A stretch of 64,000 nucleotides of DNA from Bordetella sp. 02P26C-1 (lineage in GTDB: Bacteria; Pseudomonadota; Gammaproteobacteria; Burkholderiales; Burkholderiaceae_B), in assembly GCF_009763255.1 (NCBI RefSeq), contig NZ_WSJB01000001.1, positions 158,385 to 222,384 of the forward strand. The letters run 5' to 3'. The position numbers and the translations under genes are program-made. Positions within the stretch are counted from its first letter, which is position 1. Every line of letters starts with the position of its first letter. Under the pieces are notes generated by a model, which saw only the letters and a list, made by a program, of their open reading frames with translations, was not told where the DNA came from and did not search any database. Shown one piece after another: positions 27,289 through 36,086 of this stretch.

Positions 27289-28881
27289 GTGGACACCCTG
27301 CGCGATGACCATCGAGATGTGATCAACGCTTGGCGCGACACGGCCGCCCGATTGACGCGTGAAGTGGACGGCGTGTCGGGGCTTACCGCGCTGCCTCACG
27401 CGCAAGCCTTGCACGCCACGGCCCAAACTTGCACGCCTGCGCAAACTCGCCTCTCCGCGCCGCCGAGCGGTTGGCAGGATTGGTGGGAAAAACGTCACGC
27501 GCTGGCTGCGCGCCAAGTCAGCGCTCAAGAGATCGCCCATGAAGCGTCCGAACGCCTCGCCGAAGTACACGGCGCGACGAACGCGTGCATGGAGATTCTC
27601 GAGCCGTTGGCGATAGCCCAGGCGAGAGCCGTTGATGAGGGCATCGCGCGTGGTGATGCAATGCCCTTGCTTGCCGGTATGCCGCTCGCCCATAAGGATC
27701 TGCTGCACCGCACGGGTTACGACGTGGGTTATGGCAGGCGGGACGCAATTGCATCCACCAGCACCGCGACGGTGCTGCGCCGTTTCGACCAAGCCGGCGC
27801 GCTGCATCTGGCGCGCCTGCATATGACCGAACTGGCGTTCGATCCGTCGGGCGCGAATGAGAGCGTCGGCAGTTGCCGCAATCCGTGGGCGCTGGACCGC
27901 ATCACCGGTGGCTCGTCGAGCGGCTCGGCCGCTGTCGTGGCCGCTGGCGCTGTCGATGGTGCACTGGGTAGCGATACCGGCGGCTCTATCCGGATCCCGG
28001 CGGCGTTGTGCGGCGTGACAGGCATCAAACCCACTTACGGCCTGGTCAGTCGCGCGGGCGCGATGAGCCTGAGCGCCTCGCACGATCATCTGGGGCCATT
28101 GGCACGCAGTGCGCGCGACTGCGCGTTGATGCTTCAGGCCATTGCGGGTCATGATCTGGCCGACGCCGGCAGCCTCGCGGCACCGGGCGCGCGGGACTAT
28201 CTGGAGAGCCTGGATGCCACCATTGCCGGACTGCGCATCGGCGTGCCGCGCGGCTACTTTACCCGCGATCTCGATCCCCAGGTTCAGTCCGTGCTCGATC
28301 AAAGCGTCGCCAGTTTTCAGACCTTGGGCGCGGAAATCCACGAGGTACCCGATTTTCCTTACGACGCCATCAACGAGCTGGCCATCCTGATGATCCGCGC
28401 CGAGGCCACAACGCTCTATGACGAGCTGATTCGTCCCGGCTCGGGGAGTCTGGGGAAATTCACGGCCTCGCGCCTCGGTGAGGGTGTGTCCATTCCCGCC
28501 ACGTTGCACCTGCAGGCCGCTTCGCTGCGCGGTCCCATGCTGTTGAAGTTCGTGCGCACGGTGATGGCAGAGGTGGATGTGTTGATGGCGCCCGTGTTTC
28601 CCACCATGACGCCGCGCATCGATGCGTTCGACGCGATCGATGCACGCTCCAGTGCCTTGCGTGGCGCGCTCACGCGCCTGACGCGGCCCCTGAACTATCT
28701 GGGCCTTCCCGCGCTTTCCTTGCCGGGTGGCATGGGCAAACCGGATGACTCGGAGGTGGAACTGCCCGTTGGCTTTCAGCTCATTGGGCGGCCTTATAGC
28801 GAATCCTTGCTGTTGCGGGCGGGGCATGCATTTCAAAAGGCCACGTCCTGGCATCTGCACCGGCCGCCTCCACTGAGGTGA
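27289..28881 (+). CDS. Amidase signature-family hydrolase
   Basis: A 530-residue amidase. The Ser-cisSer-Lys triad is visible: Lys136 (AHKDLL), Ser209 in GGSSSGSA and Ser233 in DTGGSIRIPA. The start is GTG 27289 with CAGGAG upstream. It could release a carboxylate from an amide that feeds the acyl-CoA synthetase, but the substrate is not known. It lies between two Bug genes in the same direction. Confidence 0.88.
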   Translation: MDTLRDDHRDVINAWRDTAARLTREVDGVSGLTALPHAQALHATAQTCTPAQTRLSAPPSGWQDWWEKRHALAARQVSAQEIAHEASERLAEVHGATNACMEILEPLAIAQARAVDEGIARGDAMPLLAGMPLAHKDLLHRTGYDVGYGRRDAIASTSTATVLRRFDQAGALHLARLHMTELAFDPSGANESVGSCRNPWALDRITGGSSSGSAAVVAAGAVDGALGSDTGGSIRIPAALCGVTGIKPTYGLVSRAGAMSLSASHDHLGPLARSARDCALMLQAIAGHDLADAGSLAAPGARDYLESLDATIAGLRIGVPRGYFTRDLDPQVQSVLDQSVASFQTLGAEIHEVPDFPYDAINELAILMIRAEATTLYDELIRPGSGSLGKFTASRLGEGVSIPATLHLQAASLRGPMLLKFVRTVMAEVDVLMAPVFPTMTPRIDAFDAIDARSSALRGALTRLTRPLNYLGLPALSLPGGMGKPDDSEVELPVGFQLIGRPYSESLLLRAGHAFQKATSWHLHRPPPLR

Positions 28882-29009
28882 TCGACCATCGCAGGCACTG
28901 ACGCATGAGCGCGCATGATCGGGCGATATCGCCCGGTCACTCCCCATCATTGCGGGGTACACTGCGCGCCATCACGATTCTTATAGCAACAGCACGGAGA
29001 TATCGCATC

Positions 29010-29978
29010 ATGCGCAAATTCCTATGGGCCGCCTGCCTGGCCGTCCTGCCGTTTGCGGCGGCAGCGCAGGTCACTACCGATTGGCCGACCAAGCCCCTGA
29101 CTTTGATTGTGCCGTTTGGCCCCGGATCCAGCCCCGATACGATGGCGCGTGCGATTGCCGAAGAAGCCAGTACCAAGCTGGGGCAGCCCATCGTGGTGCA
29201 GAACAAGCCCGGCGCCAGCGGCAATCTGGGTACCGCTCAGATCGCCAAGGCCAAGCCCGACGGCTATACCTTCGGTGTGTCGATCACTGGGCCCTTGGTC
29301 AACAACACCGTGTTGTACAGCGACCTGCCTTACGACCCCAAGAAAGACATCGACCCGCTGACCTTGGGTGTGCATCAGCACAACATTCTGGTGGTGCCCG
29401 CGAATTCGCCCATCAAGTCGTTTGACGATTTGCTCAAGGCGATGAAGTCGCAGGACAAACCCTATAACTTCCCCTCGACTGGGGCGGGTACGGTGTCGCA
29501 TCTGGCAGTGGAACTGCTGTTAGAGCGCACCGGCGGCAAAGCGGTGCATGTGCCTTATGCCTCGTCGCCGGCAGCCGTGACCTCGTTGATCGCGGGGGAT
29601 ACGGACTTTGCCGCATTGCCGCCGATTGCCGTGATGCCGATGATCAAGGATGGCCGCCTGCGCGCGTTGGCTGCCGTGTCGAAAGATCGCCTGAGTTTCC
29701 TGCCCGACACGCCGACCATCGAAGAACTGGGCGTGCCTGGGATCGAAGGTTCTGGCTGGATTGGATTTGTTGCGCCGGCCGGGATTCCCGCCGACGTGCA
29801 GCAAAAGCTTTCGTCTGCATTAGCCGGGGCCATCAATGCACCGGCGGTCAAAGAGCGACTGGCCACTTTATTCATGGAGCCCGCCGCGAACAGCCCTCAG
29901 GAGTTCCGCCAATACATGGATGAGGAACTCAACCGTTGGGAGCCCTTGATCAAGCGTCTGAATCTGACGGTGAACTAA
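29010..29978 (+). CDS. Bug/TctC-family substrate-binding protein
   Basis: A 322-residue periplasmic receptor with signal peptide MRKFLWAACLAVLPFAAAAQ. It has motifs LTLIVPFGPGSSPDTMAR and PDGYTFGVS; the GPGSSPDT loop differs from the AGGATD form of the other Bugs here, so its ligand may differ. An ACGGAG ribosome-binding site precedes ATG 29010. It ends the plus-strand cluster, with a strong terminator 22 bp after its stop. Confidence 0.9.
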   Translation: MRKFLWAACLAVLPFAAAAQVTTDWPTKPLTLIVPFGPGSSPDTMARAIAEEASTKLGQPIVVQNKPGASGNLGTAQIAKAKPDGYTFGVSITGPLVNNTVLYSDLPYDPKKDIDPLTLGVHQHNILVVPANSPIKSFDDLLKAMKSQDKPYNFPSTGAGTVSHLAVELLLERTGGKAVHVPYASSPAAVTSLIAGDTDFAALPPIAVMPMIKDGRLRALAAVSKDRLSFLPDTPTIEELGVPGIEGSGWIGFVAPAGIPADVQQKLSSALAGAINAPAVKERLATLFMEPAANSPQEFRQYMDEELNRWEPLIKRLNLTVN

Positions 29979-30000
29979 ACCCTGAATCAGCCAGATAGCA

Positions 30001-30034
30001 AAAGCCCGGTGATGGATTTCACCGGGCTTTTTTT
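30001..30034 (+). terminator. Intrinsic terminator of the catabolic cluster
   Basis: A 12-bp stem AAAGCCCGGTGA/TCACCGGGCTTT with a 6-nt loop, followed by TTTT. It lies between the last Bug gene and the convergent isochorismate synthase gene. Confidence 0.93.
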
Positions 30035-30064
30035 CGCGTTATCGCAGAACGCTCGGTCCGCGAT

Positions 30065-31261
30065 TTAGCTGATCGCGCGCATGAAGGTTTCCATCTTAGT
30101 TGCGGTTTCGGTGATTTCGCTCTGCGGATCCGAACCGGCAACGGTGCCCGCGCCAGCATACAAACGCAGCGAACGATCCCCCGTCTGCAACGCGCAGCGT
30201 AGGGTCAACGCCCATTCGCCATCGCCATTGGCACGCTGCCAGCCCACCAGGCCCGCGAAATAACCGCGCTCGAAAGGCTCCAGTTCGCGGATGTGTTGGA
30301 ATGCGCGATCAGTGGGGTGCCCGCAAATGGCCGGTGTCGGATGCAGCGCGCACGACAGATCCAGCGCGGTGACTTCCGGGTCGCGCAGCGTGCCGGTAAT
30401 GTAAGTCGACAGATGCCACAGTGCATCCGTACCGATCACAGACGGGCCGTCCGGCACATCGAGTTCATCGCAGTAGCTGCGCAGAATCCTGACGATGTCG
30501 CTGACCACATAGCTGTGTTCACGCAGATCCTTTTCCGAAATAGCCAGACCCTCTTTACGGGCACGATCGATTTCCGGATCCGGATGGCGGCCAATGGAGC
30601 CCGCCAGCGGGTTCACAAAAATGCGTGCGCCTTCGCGTCGCACCAGCAGTTCCGGGCTGGCGCCGACCATGGTGCCCGCAGGGGTGGCGGTGTCCGGAGT
30701 GTCGGCTTGGCCCGCGATACCCCATGCCGGGATGGCGAAGGTATAGCCGTGCGCATTGCGCGCGAGCAAGTCGGGCAGCAGCTTTTCGTAATCAACCGGT
30801 CGATCCAGCGTCACATCCATAGCGCGCGAAAGCACGATTTTTTTCACATCGCCTTGCGCGAACAGTTCCAGCGCGCGTCGCACCATATCGCCATAGACTT
30901 CAGGCGCGGGCACCGGCTGACGCTCGATGGCTTTGGGCCGCGAGGTGTCGCTCGCGGTGGACGCTGCCTGTTGGGGCGCTGCGCGTGGCGGCACCGGCGC
31001 TTGCTGATACTGCGCGGGGATGGTCAGGCTGGCGGGATTGCGCGCGTCAAAAGGCACTAGACCGAACAGAATCGCGTCTTGATTGCCTTGCTTGTCGGCT
31101 TGGTCAAACAGGGCCTTGATGGTGTCGCTGGTCGCCGGCGCGTAGGTGCTTAACGTGTCGACGCCGTGGCGTGCCCGAAACTGCTGAGTGGGAGAGGCGA
31201 AAAAAATGTCGCCGATCTTAAAACCGTCCAGCAGCCACGCCGACGAGGATTGCTTGCTCAT
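30065..31261 (-). CDS. Isochorismate synthase
   Basis: A 398-residue chorismate-binding enzyme that converts chorismate to isochorismate. The general-base Lys lies in KKIVLSRAMD; the Glu equivalent is in SPELLVRREG; the metal/substrate block is LDLSCALHPTPAICGHPTDRA and ELEPFERGYFAGLVGW, a hallmark of the EntC/DhbC type. Position in the neighbourhood gives no salicylate or DHB synthesis partners (no entB, entA or NRPS). The divergent MFS gene resembles an enterobactin exporter. No Fur box was recognised in the intergenic region. Confidence 0.9.
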   Translation of the reverse strand: MSKQSSSAWLLDGFKIGDIFFASPTQQFRARHGVDTLSTYAPATSDTIKALFDQADKQGNQDAILFGLVPFDARNPASLTIPAQYQQAPVPPRAAPQQAASTASDTSRPKAIERQPVPAPEVYGDMVRRALELFAQGDVKKIVLSRAMDVTLDRPVDYEKLLPDLLARNAHGYTFAIPAWGIAGQADTPDTATPAGTMVGASPELLVRREGARIFVNPLAGSIGRHPDPEIDRARKEGLAISEKDLREHSYVVSDIVRILRSYCDELDVPDGPSVIGTDALWHLSTYITGTLRDPEVTALDLSCALHPTPAICGHPTDRAFQHIRELEPFERGYFAGLVGWQRANGDGEWALTLRCALQTGDRSLRLYAGAGTVAGSDPQSEITETATKMETFMRAIS

Positions 31262-31576
31262 TGCGGTGTCTCATTTCCAAAAAACTTGTTGCCGACGTGG
31301 CGGGTTGTGCACCATCGGCCTCGCGCGGCCAGGGATGGCCGGCACGCGAGAAACGTAGGGCGTGACGGTATCAGAAAATAGCGTCGGAGTGCGCGTGTTT
31401 TTCCGCCGGGCATACAAGGCTCGGGCTTCGCTTGCCCTCCCATGTCTTATATAAGAGTGACACAATGGCGGTCCGATGATGCCTGGACGGTTAAAGGGGT
31501 CGGCCGGTCAGAACCGCAAAAGCGCGTTCACCTGGGACCCGAGGCGCCTATCCGGCAGAGAGAACTTCTACCTTAT
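31262..31576. promoter_or_regulatory. Divergent region with palindrome TCTTATATAAGA
   Basis: 315 bp between isochorismate synthase and the MFS gene. It holds a perfect 12-bp palindrome at 31445-31456, overlapping a TATAAG-like -10 region that would serve the MFS gene. No Fur box and no other strong structure was seen. Confidence 0.4.
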
Positions 31577-32839
31577 ATGCCCGCCACTATCGACCGACTT
31601 AGTCTTTTCCGGCAGCCCTCGGGTTTCTTGTCCTTTCTGCTCGCGCGCGTGCTTGCGATGGCCGCCACGCAGATTCAGGCGGTGGTCGTGGCGTGGCAAG
31701 TCTACGATTTAACCCGCGAGCCCTTGGCGCTGGCCTATGTCGGATTGGCGCAGTTTCTGCCCATGCTGTTCCTGTTGCTACCGGCCGGAGATCTGATCGA
31801 TCGTCTGCCCCGCAAATACATTCTGGCTACCAGTTGGGCGGTGGGTGCGATGTGCAGCGGTTTGCTGTGGTGGCTGTCTGATCACGGGCTCGCGGGGGTG
31901 GGGAATATCTATACGGTGTTGGTGCTGTTCGGCGCCTCGCGCGCGTTTTCCGGGCCTGCGATGCAAAGCTTGTTACCCCAGTTGGTCACTCGCGAGCAAC
32001 TGCCGCAGGCTATCGCCACCAATAGCATGGTGATGCGTTCTGCTTCGATCGGCGCACCGTTGTTGGGTGGACTGCTTTATGGAATAGGCGGCGGTCATAC
32101 GACTTACCCGGTGTGTTTGCTGGCTTTTGCCGCGGGGGCGTTATTGCTGATTCCCGTGCGTGTGTTGGCCTCGGCCAAATCGGCTGGGCAGACGGCGAGT
32201 GCCAGCGGCACGTCGATCTGGCAGCGGTTCGGTATCGGTATCCGGTTTATCTTCGCGCGTCCGGTAGTGCTGGGGACCATCTCGCTGGATCTGTTTGCTG
32301 TGTTGCTGGGCGGTGTGGTCGCATTGCTGCCGATTTATGCGCAGGAAGTGTTGGAAGTCGGCCCTCAAGGCCTGGGGCTGTTGCGCAGTTCCATCGCGCT
32401 GGGCGAGGTGGGGGCCGGGATCTTTCTCAGTATGCGTCCCTTTGATGGCCGGGTCGGCAAACGTATGTTGATCGCCGTCGCCGTGTTTGGACTGGCGAAT
32501 CTTTTGTTCGCGTTCTCGCACTGGCTGTGGCTTTCCTGTCTGGCGCTAGCGGTGGCGGGGGCGGCGGATATGGTCAGTGTCTACGTGCGCGGCGCGTTGA
32601 TCCAGTTTGCCACGCCGGATGAGATGCGCGGCCGCGTCAATGCGGTCAACATGTTGTTCATCGGCTCGTCGAACGAACTGGGTGAGTTTCGTGCCGGGGT
32701 GAGCGCCGCATGGCTAGGCGTTGTGCCCGCGGCCGTGGCGGGCGGGCTCTGTACGATGCTCGTTGTCACCGCCTGGAGCCGGCTGTTCCCGTCATTGCGA
32801 TCGATTGATCGGTTCGAGGACGCACAGCGTCATCGATGA
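31577..32839 (+). CDS. MFS transporter, EntS-like
   Basis: A 420-residue major facilitator protein with about 12 hydrophobic segments. The N-terminal block FLLARVLAMAATQIQAVVVAWQVYDLT and the pattern LPRKYIL/FGASRAFSGPAMQSLLPQLV resemble the EntS/enterobactin-exporter group of MFS proteins. C-terminal MRGRVNAVNMLFIGSSNELGEFRAG is typical. The start at ATG 31577 (MPATIDRLSLF) fits better than earlier in-frame starts. It is divergent from isochorismate synthase and could export a related siderophore or metabolite. Confidence 0.8.
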   Translation: MPATIDRLSLFRQPSGFLSFLLARVLAMAATQIQAVVVAWQVYDLTREPLALAYVGLAQFLPMLFLLLPAGDLIDRLPRKYILATSWAVGAMCSGLLWWLSDHGLAGVGNIYTVLVLFGASRAFSGPAMQSLLPQLVTREQLPQAIATNSMVMRSASIGAPLLGGLLYGIGGGHTTYPVCLLAFAAGALLLIPVRVLASAKSAGQTASASGTSIWQRFGIGIRFIFARPVVLGTISLDLFAVLLGGVVALLPIYAQEVLEVGPQGLGLLRSSIALGEVGAGIFLSMRPFDGRVGKRMLIAVAVFGLANLLFAFSHWLWLSCLALAVAGAADMVSVYVRGALIQFATPDEMRGRVNAVNMLFIGSSNELGEFRAGVSAAWLGVVPAAVAGGLCTMLVVTAWSRLFPSLRSIDRFEDAQRHR

Positions 32840-32884
32840 CGCGCACGGGGTGGGAAACGACGGGCGGGTCTTCCCTGCAGGGGC

Positions 32885-33496
32885 TTAGGACCGCCGGTGC
32901 AACCATTTCATGTACGCGGAGCGTGTCAGTTCCGACACCGAATCGAGCGTTTTCTGATGCGTGAGGCGATGTCGCGCCGCCAGTCGCGCGTCGGCCACGG
33001 TGCGCGACTTGCAGAACCAATGGCAGCTGTGTTGCAACAGATAAAGCTCCGCGGACAGGTGATACGCGCGGGTCTTGGGGTCATAGCCGGGTTCGTTATC
33101 GACCACGTGACGCAGGCCGGCGGCATGGATGCGCAACAGGTCTCGAAAATCCCGCGTAACCGAGGGCAGATAACGTTCCGCGTACGGCAAGCAAAACGGC
33201 AGGGCGATCAGGCTGGCGGCTTGCTGGCTTTCTTTTTGAAAACTGTTGGCCAGGGTATGCACTTGACCCGCGACAATACGCTCGGTCTGGACGTAGGTTT
33301 CTAATACCTGCAACTGCCGCGATTCGCCTTCCTCGTGGATGGCGCGCAGATAGCCCTGGGTCAGATTTTCCATATGGCGTTCCAGCTGCAGATTCGACAG
33401 ATGCTGAGCCAGCAGAGAAATATGCGCGCGTTGATACCGAACGCGGGCGAACTGCCAAACCACGACGACGATCAACAGGATAAGAGCGGTGTCCAT
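32885..33496 (-). CDS. Hypothetical membrane-anchored protein
   Basis: A 203-residue protein with one N-terminal membrane segment (ALILLIVVVVWQFA) and then a mostly helical polar body. The first third is Gln/Leu/Glu-rich and probably a coiled coil (QHLSNLQLERHMENLTQG). No family is recognised. Start ATG 33496 (MDTALILL). It is downstream of a hairpin at 33543 and on the same strand as tRNA-Gly copy 2. Confidence 0.65.
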   Translation of the reverse strand: MDTALILLIVVVVWQFARVRYQRAHISLLAQHLSNLQLERHMENLTQGYLRAIHEEGESRQLQVLETYVQTERIVAGQVHTLANSFQKESQQAASLIALPFCLPYAERYLPSVTRDFRDLLRIHAAGLRHVVDNEPGYDPKTRAYHLSAELYLLQHSCHWFCKSRTVADARLAARHRLTHQKTLDSVSELTRSAYMKWLHRRS

Positions 33497-33542
33497 GTGC
33501 CTCGGTTCCACCGCGAGCAGCGCGAAGCGCTGCCGCGGACAA

Positions 33543-33573
33543 CAAAAGGCCCAATCGGGATGTTGGGCCTTTT
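33543..33573 (-). terminator. Strong hairpin upstream of the membrane-anchored protein gene
   Basis: An 11-bp stem AAAAGGCCCAA/TTGGGCCTTTT with a 9-nt loop, which could terminate in either direction. On the minus strand it precedes the 32885-33496 gene by 47 bp, so it may end a short RNA or attenuate that gene. Confidence 0.8.
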
Positions 33574-33702
33574 GGGGATGCTGTTGTAGCGAATGGGCGA
33601 AAGTGTAACACCCGTGTTTGCGCGGTTATCAGTCAATTCATTGACGGCGGTAGCGCGGGAGATGCGCGCGTCCGCGGTACATAGGCCGGCGTCATGGAAT
33701 GC

Positions 33703-33726
33703 AAAAAGGGCCTTTCGGCCCTTTTT
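33703..33726 (-). terminator. Terminator of the second tRNA-Gly
   Basis: A perfect 10-bp stem AAAAAGGGCC/GGCCCTTTTT with a TTTC loop, 40 bp beyond the tRNA 3' end. Confidence 0.92.
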
Positions 33727-33765
33727 GAAATGATTCCCGGATGCTGTCATCCGAAAATCTGAATT

Positions 33766-33841
33766 TGGAGCGGGAGACGAGTCTCGAACTCGCGACCTCA
33801 ACCTTGGCAAGGTTGCGCTCTACCAACTGAGCTACTCCCGC
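33766..33841 (-). tRNA. tRNA-Gly (GCC), copy 2
   Basis: Identical in all 76 nt to the copy at 20222-20297, including the encoded CCA. Its probable promoter is TTGCAT and TAGAAT with 17-bp spacing, at about 33882-33910, inside the 3' end of the response regulator gene. Confidence 0.97.
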
Positions 33842-33887
33842 GTCGCTGCTGTTGATGTGTCATCAGCAGAGAAACGAGATTCTATAT
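33766..33887. repeat. 122-bp direct repeat, right copy
   Basis: Exact copy of 20222-20343, containing tRNA-Gly plus leader and -10 box. Its right end overlaps the last 6 bp of the response regulator gene. Confidence 0.9.
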
Positions 33888-34688
33888 ATCTTTTTTTAAA
33901 GATGCAAGTGCTGGGCTCGCAACGGGGATCCTGGGCGCGCGCGGCACGGTCGAAGGAGGCTCTTGTGGCGCCCTCGTTACGCGGCTGTCTTTCCCATCAG
34001 AGCTAGGGGTTGCGCCATCGGACCAAGGCATTAACGCTTGCGCGGCCTCGACCGCGTATTGGGCAAGCCCAGGCTGGCTCTCGATATTGAGTTTGCCTCG
34101 AATATTCAGGCGGTGTGTTTCAACCGTCCGCACCGACACGTTCAGCAACTGGGCGATGCCTTTATTGCTGTAACCGCGACTCAAATAGGCTAGCACTTCG
34201 CGCTCGCGCTGCGTGAGTCGCTGTTTCACTGCCTCTGTCGCCGAAAGTCGCATCTTCACCTCCGCACTGAACACCATCCGCCCTTGCATGACCGCATGAA
34301 CCGCCGCGACGATGTGCGGGGCCGGCTCGTCTTTCAATAAATAGCCACGTGCCCCGGCACGTATGGCGTGCACGATGCTGTCGGTACGGTCGTACATGGA
34401 CAGCACCAGTACAGCGATGTGGGGGAACTGCTGGTGCAATTGTTCGATCAACGACAGCCCGCCCATGCCGGGCATATTCAGATCCATCAGCACCATGTGC
34501 GGCAGGGTTCGCCCAAGCGGGTCTCGGGCGAGACGCGCATGTAAAAAGGCCAGTGCGCCCTCGGCATGCTCGGCTTCACCTATGACGCGCAAGTCGGTGG
34601 TCATCTCCAGGCACAGTCGCAAGCCGCTGCGTATTAAGGGGTGATCATCGATGAGCAACAGACGGGCGACTTCATGGGCATGTGACAT
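33882..34688 (-). CDS. NarL/LuxR-type response regulator (orphan)
   Basis: A 268-residue regulator. The receiver domain (about 1-125) has the acidic pair Asp14-Asp15, the phosphoacceptor Asp69 in LMDLNMPGMGG, Ser97 and Lys119. The LuxR-type HTH (about 158-215) reads LTQREREVLAYLSRGYSNKGIAQLLNVSVRTVETH. The last 50 residues are Pro/Ser/Arg-rich and unusual for the family; the stop codon TAG is part of the tRNA-Gly -10 box. There is no sensor kinase beside it. The start at ATG 34688 (MSHAHEVARL) fits the domain; a much longer upstream frame is not needed. Confidence 0.88.
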   Translation of the reverse strand: MSHAHEVARLLLIDDHPLIRSGLRLCLEMTTDLRVIGEAEHAEGALAFLHARLARDPLGRTLPHMVLMDLNMPGMGGLSLIEQLHQQFPHIAVLVLSMYDRTDSIVHAIRAGARGYLLKDEPAPHIVAAVHAVMQGRMVFSAEVKMRLSATEAVKQRLTQREREVLAYLSRGYSNKGIAQLLNVSVRTVETHRLNIRGKLNIESQPGLAQYAVEAAQALMPWSDGATPSSDGKDSRVTRAPQEPPSTVPRAPRIPVASPALASLKKDI

Positions 34689-34969
34689 GGTGAGACGGCG
34701 CGCGGCTGCTGGGACTATCGTCCCTACTAAGCGCTGCCTGGTTTTCTTAGGCTGAGCGTACGCCGTGTTAGACGAAATACAACACAGTGTCGGGGGGAGT
34801 GCGGTAGAAACAGGCTTAATCCGATGTGGACCCCATAAAAAGCGTCTATGGAAATTCAGATTTCCGAGCAACGTATAGTTGCCGGAGAGGGCGCAAGAGG
34901 CTGGCGCCTCATTCGGGCTGCTGTAAGATGTCTGCGCTTCAGCATGCCCGATTTGCCCGATCTCACTCC

Positions 34970-36028
34970 ATGACGGATTTTTCTCAGTCCCCGCCGCACG
35001 CGCCATTGACGCCGTCGGATCGGGATCTCACCGCGCTCAACACGCTAGGCTTATCCGCGCACGCGCAAGCGTGCGTGACCTTGAGTCATGTTGATCAATT
35101 GTCCGCGCTTTCTGATCTGGCATTGCAGTATCCTGGGCTGCTCGTGCTGGGCGGCGGCAGCAATATGGTGTTGCCCGCATGGATTCAAAGCCTCGTCGTG
35201 CGCGTCGCCTTGACTGGCGTGCGCCTGATCGAAGAACGCAGCGATGCATGGATTATCGAGGCCGGCGCAGGCGAGAACTGGCACGACTTCGTCACCACCT
35301 GCGTTGATCGCGGTTGGAGCGGCCTGGAAAATCTGGCTTTGATTCCAGGCACGATAGGCGCCGCGCCCGTGCAAAACATCGGCGCGTATGGGGTCGAGCT
35401 GGCCGACCGGTTTAGCGGGTTGAGTGCATGGCATGTGGGCCAACGGCGGTTGGTGCAGATGACATCAGCAGAATGCCGGTTTGCCTATCGCGACAGCGTA
35501 TTCAAGCATGCCGCGCCCGGGGAATGGATTATTGTGTCGGTGCGATTTGCCTTGCCCAAACCGTGGCGGCCGGTACTGGACTACCCCGACCTGCGACGCT
35601 ATTTCGGCGATCTTGCCGCGCCCACCGCGCGCGACATTTATCAAGCGGTCTGTGAGATCCGGCGCGCGAAGTTGCCCGATCCGGCCGTGGTCGGCAACGC
35701 TGGCAGTTTCTTTAAAAATCCTATCGTGTCCGCCAGCGTGCGCGACACGTTGCTACAGCAACATCCCAGGCTGGTGTCCTATCCGCAACCGGACGGCCGC
35801 TACAAACTCGCCGCCGGATGGTTAATCGATCAATGTGGTTGGAAAGGCAAACAGCTGGGCGCGGCGGGCGTGCACGATCGGCAGGCGCTAGTCTTGGTCA
35901 ACAAGGGCGCCGCGACCGCCGATGACATCATGACACTGGCCGCGGCCATTCAGCGCGATGTGGCCGCCCGTTATCAGGTGCATTTAGAACCAGAGCCGGT
36001 GGTATGGCGCGACCATTCTGCGGCTTAG
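34970..36028 (+). CDS. murB: UDP-N-acetylmuramate dehydrogenase
   Basis: An FAD enzyme that reduces UDP-GlcNAc-enolpyruvate to UDP-MurNAc, in peptidoglycan synthesis. It has 352 residues. Motifs: [12 protein letters not shown] (FAD phosphate loop), [37 protein letters not shown] (Tyr/Arg active site), [11 protein letters not shown] (catalytic Ser) and [19 protein letters not shown]. The longer [10 protein letters not shown] form is type I MurB, as in E. coli. The start is ATG 34970 (MTDFSQSP), divergent from the response regulator. Confidence 0.96.
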   Translation: MTDFSQSPPHAPLTPSDRDLTALNTLGLSAHAQACVTLSHVDQLSALSDLALQYPGLLVLGGGSNMVLPAWIQSLVVRVALTGVRLIEERSDAWIIEAGAGENWHDFVTTCVDRGWSGLENLALIPGTIGAAPVQNIGAYGVELADRFSGLSAWHVGQRRLVQMTSAECRFAYRDSVFKHAAPGEWIIVSVRFALPKPWRPVLDYPDLRRYFGDLAAPTARDIYQAVCEIRRAKLPDPAVVGNAGSFFKNPIVSASVRDTLLQQHPRLVSYPQPDGRYKLAAGWLIDQCGWKGKQLGAAGVHDRQALVLVNKGAATADDIMTLAAAIQRDVAARYQVHLEPEPVVWRDHSAA

Positions 36029-36086
36029 CGGAGTGATTGGGCCGGAGATCATCCGGCCTGCTTATGCGTGGACCACCCGCGCCGGG

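Noticed and set aside
22124..28962. Long minus-strand open frames opposite the acyl-CoA synthetase and amidase genes (521 and 575 codons)
   Set aside because: The plus-strand genes have complete catalytic motifs; the antisense products are Arg/His-rich, as expected for shadow frames.
31262..31576. Fur box upstream of isochorismate synthase
   Set aside because: I looked for GATAAT-type repeats because the genes suggest iron control; none was convincing. The 12-bp palindrome present does not match a Fur box.
20344..33765. Calling the 13.5-kb interval a defined genomic island
   Set aside because: No integrase, transposase or composition break was evident by eye; the flanking tRNA repeat alone is suggestive, so it is reported as a hypothesis only.
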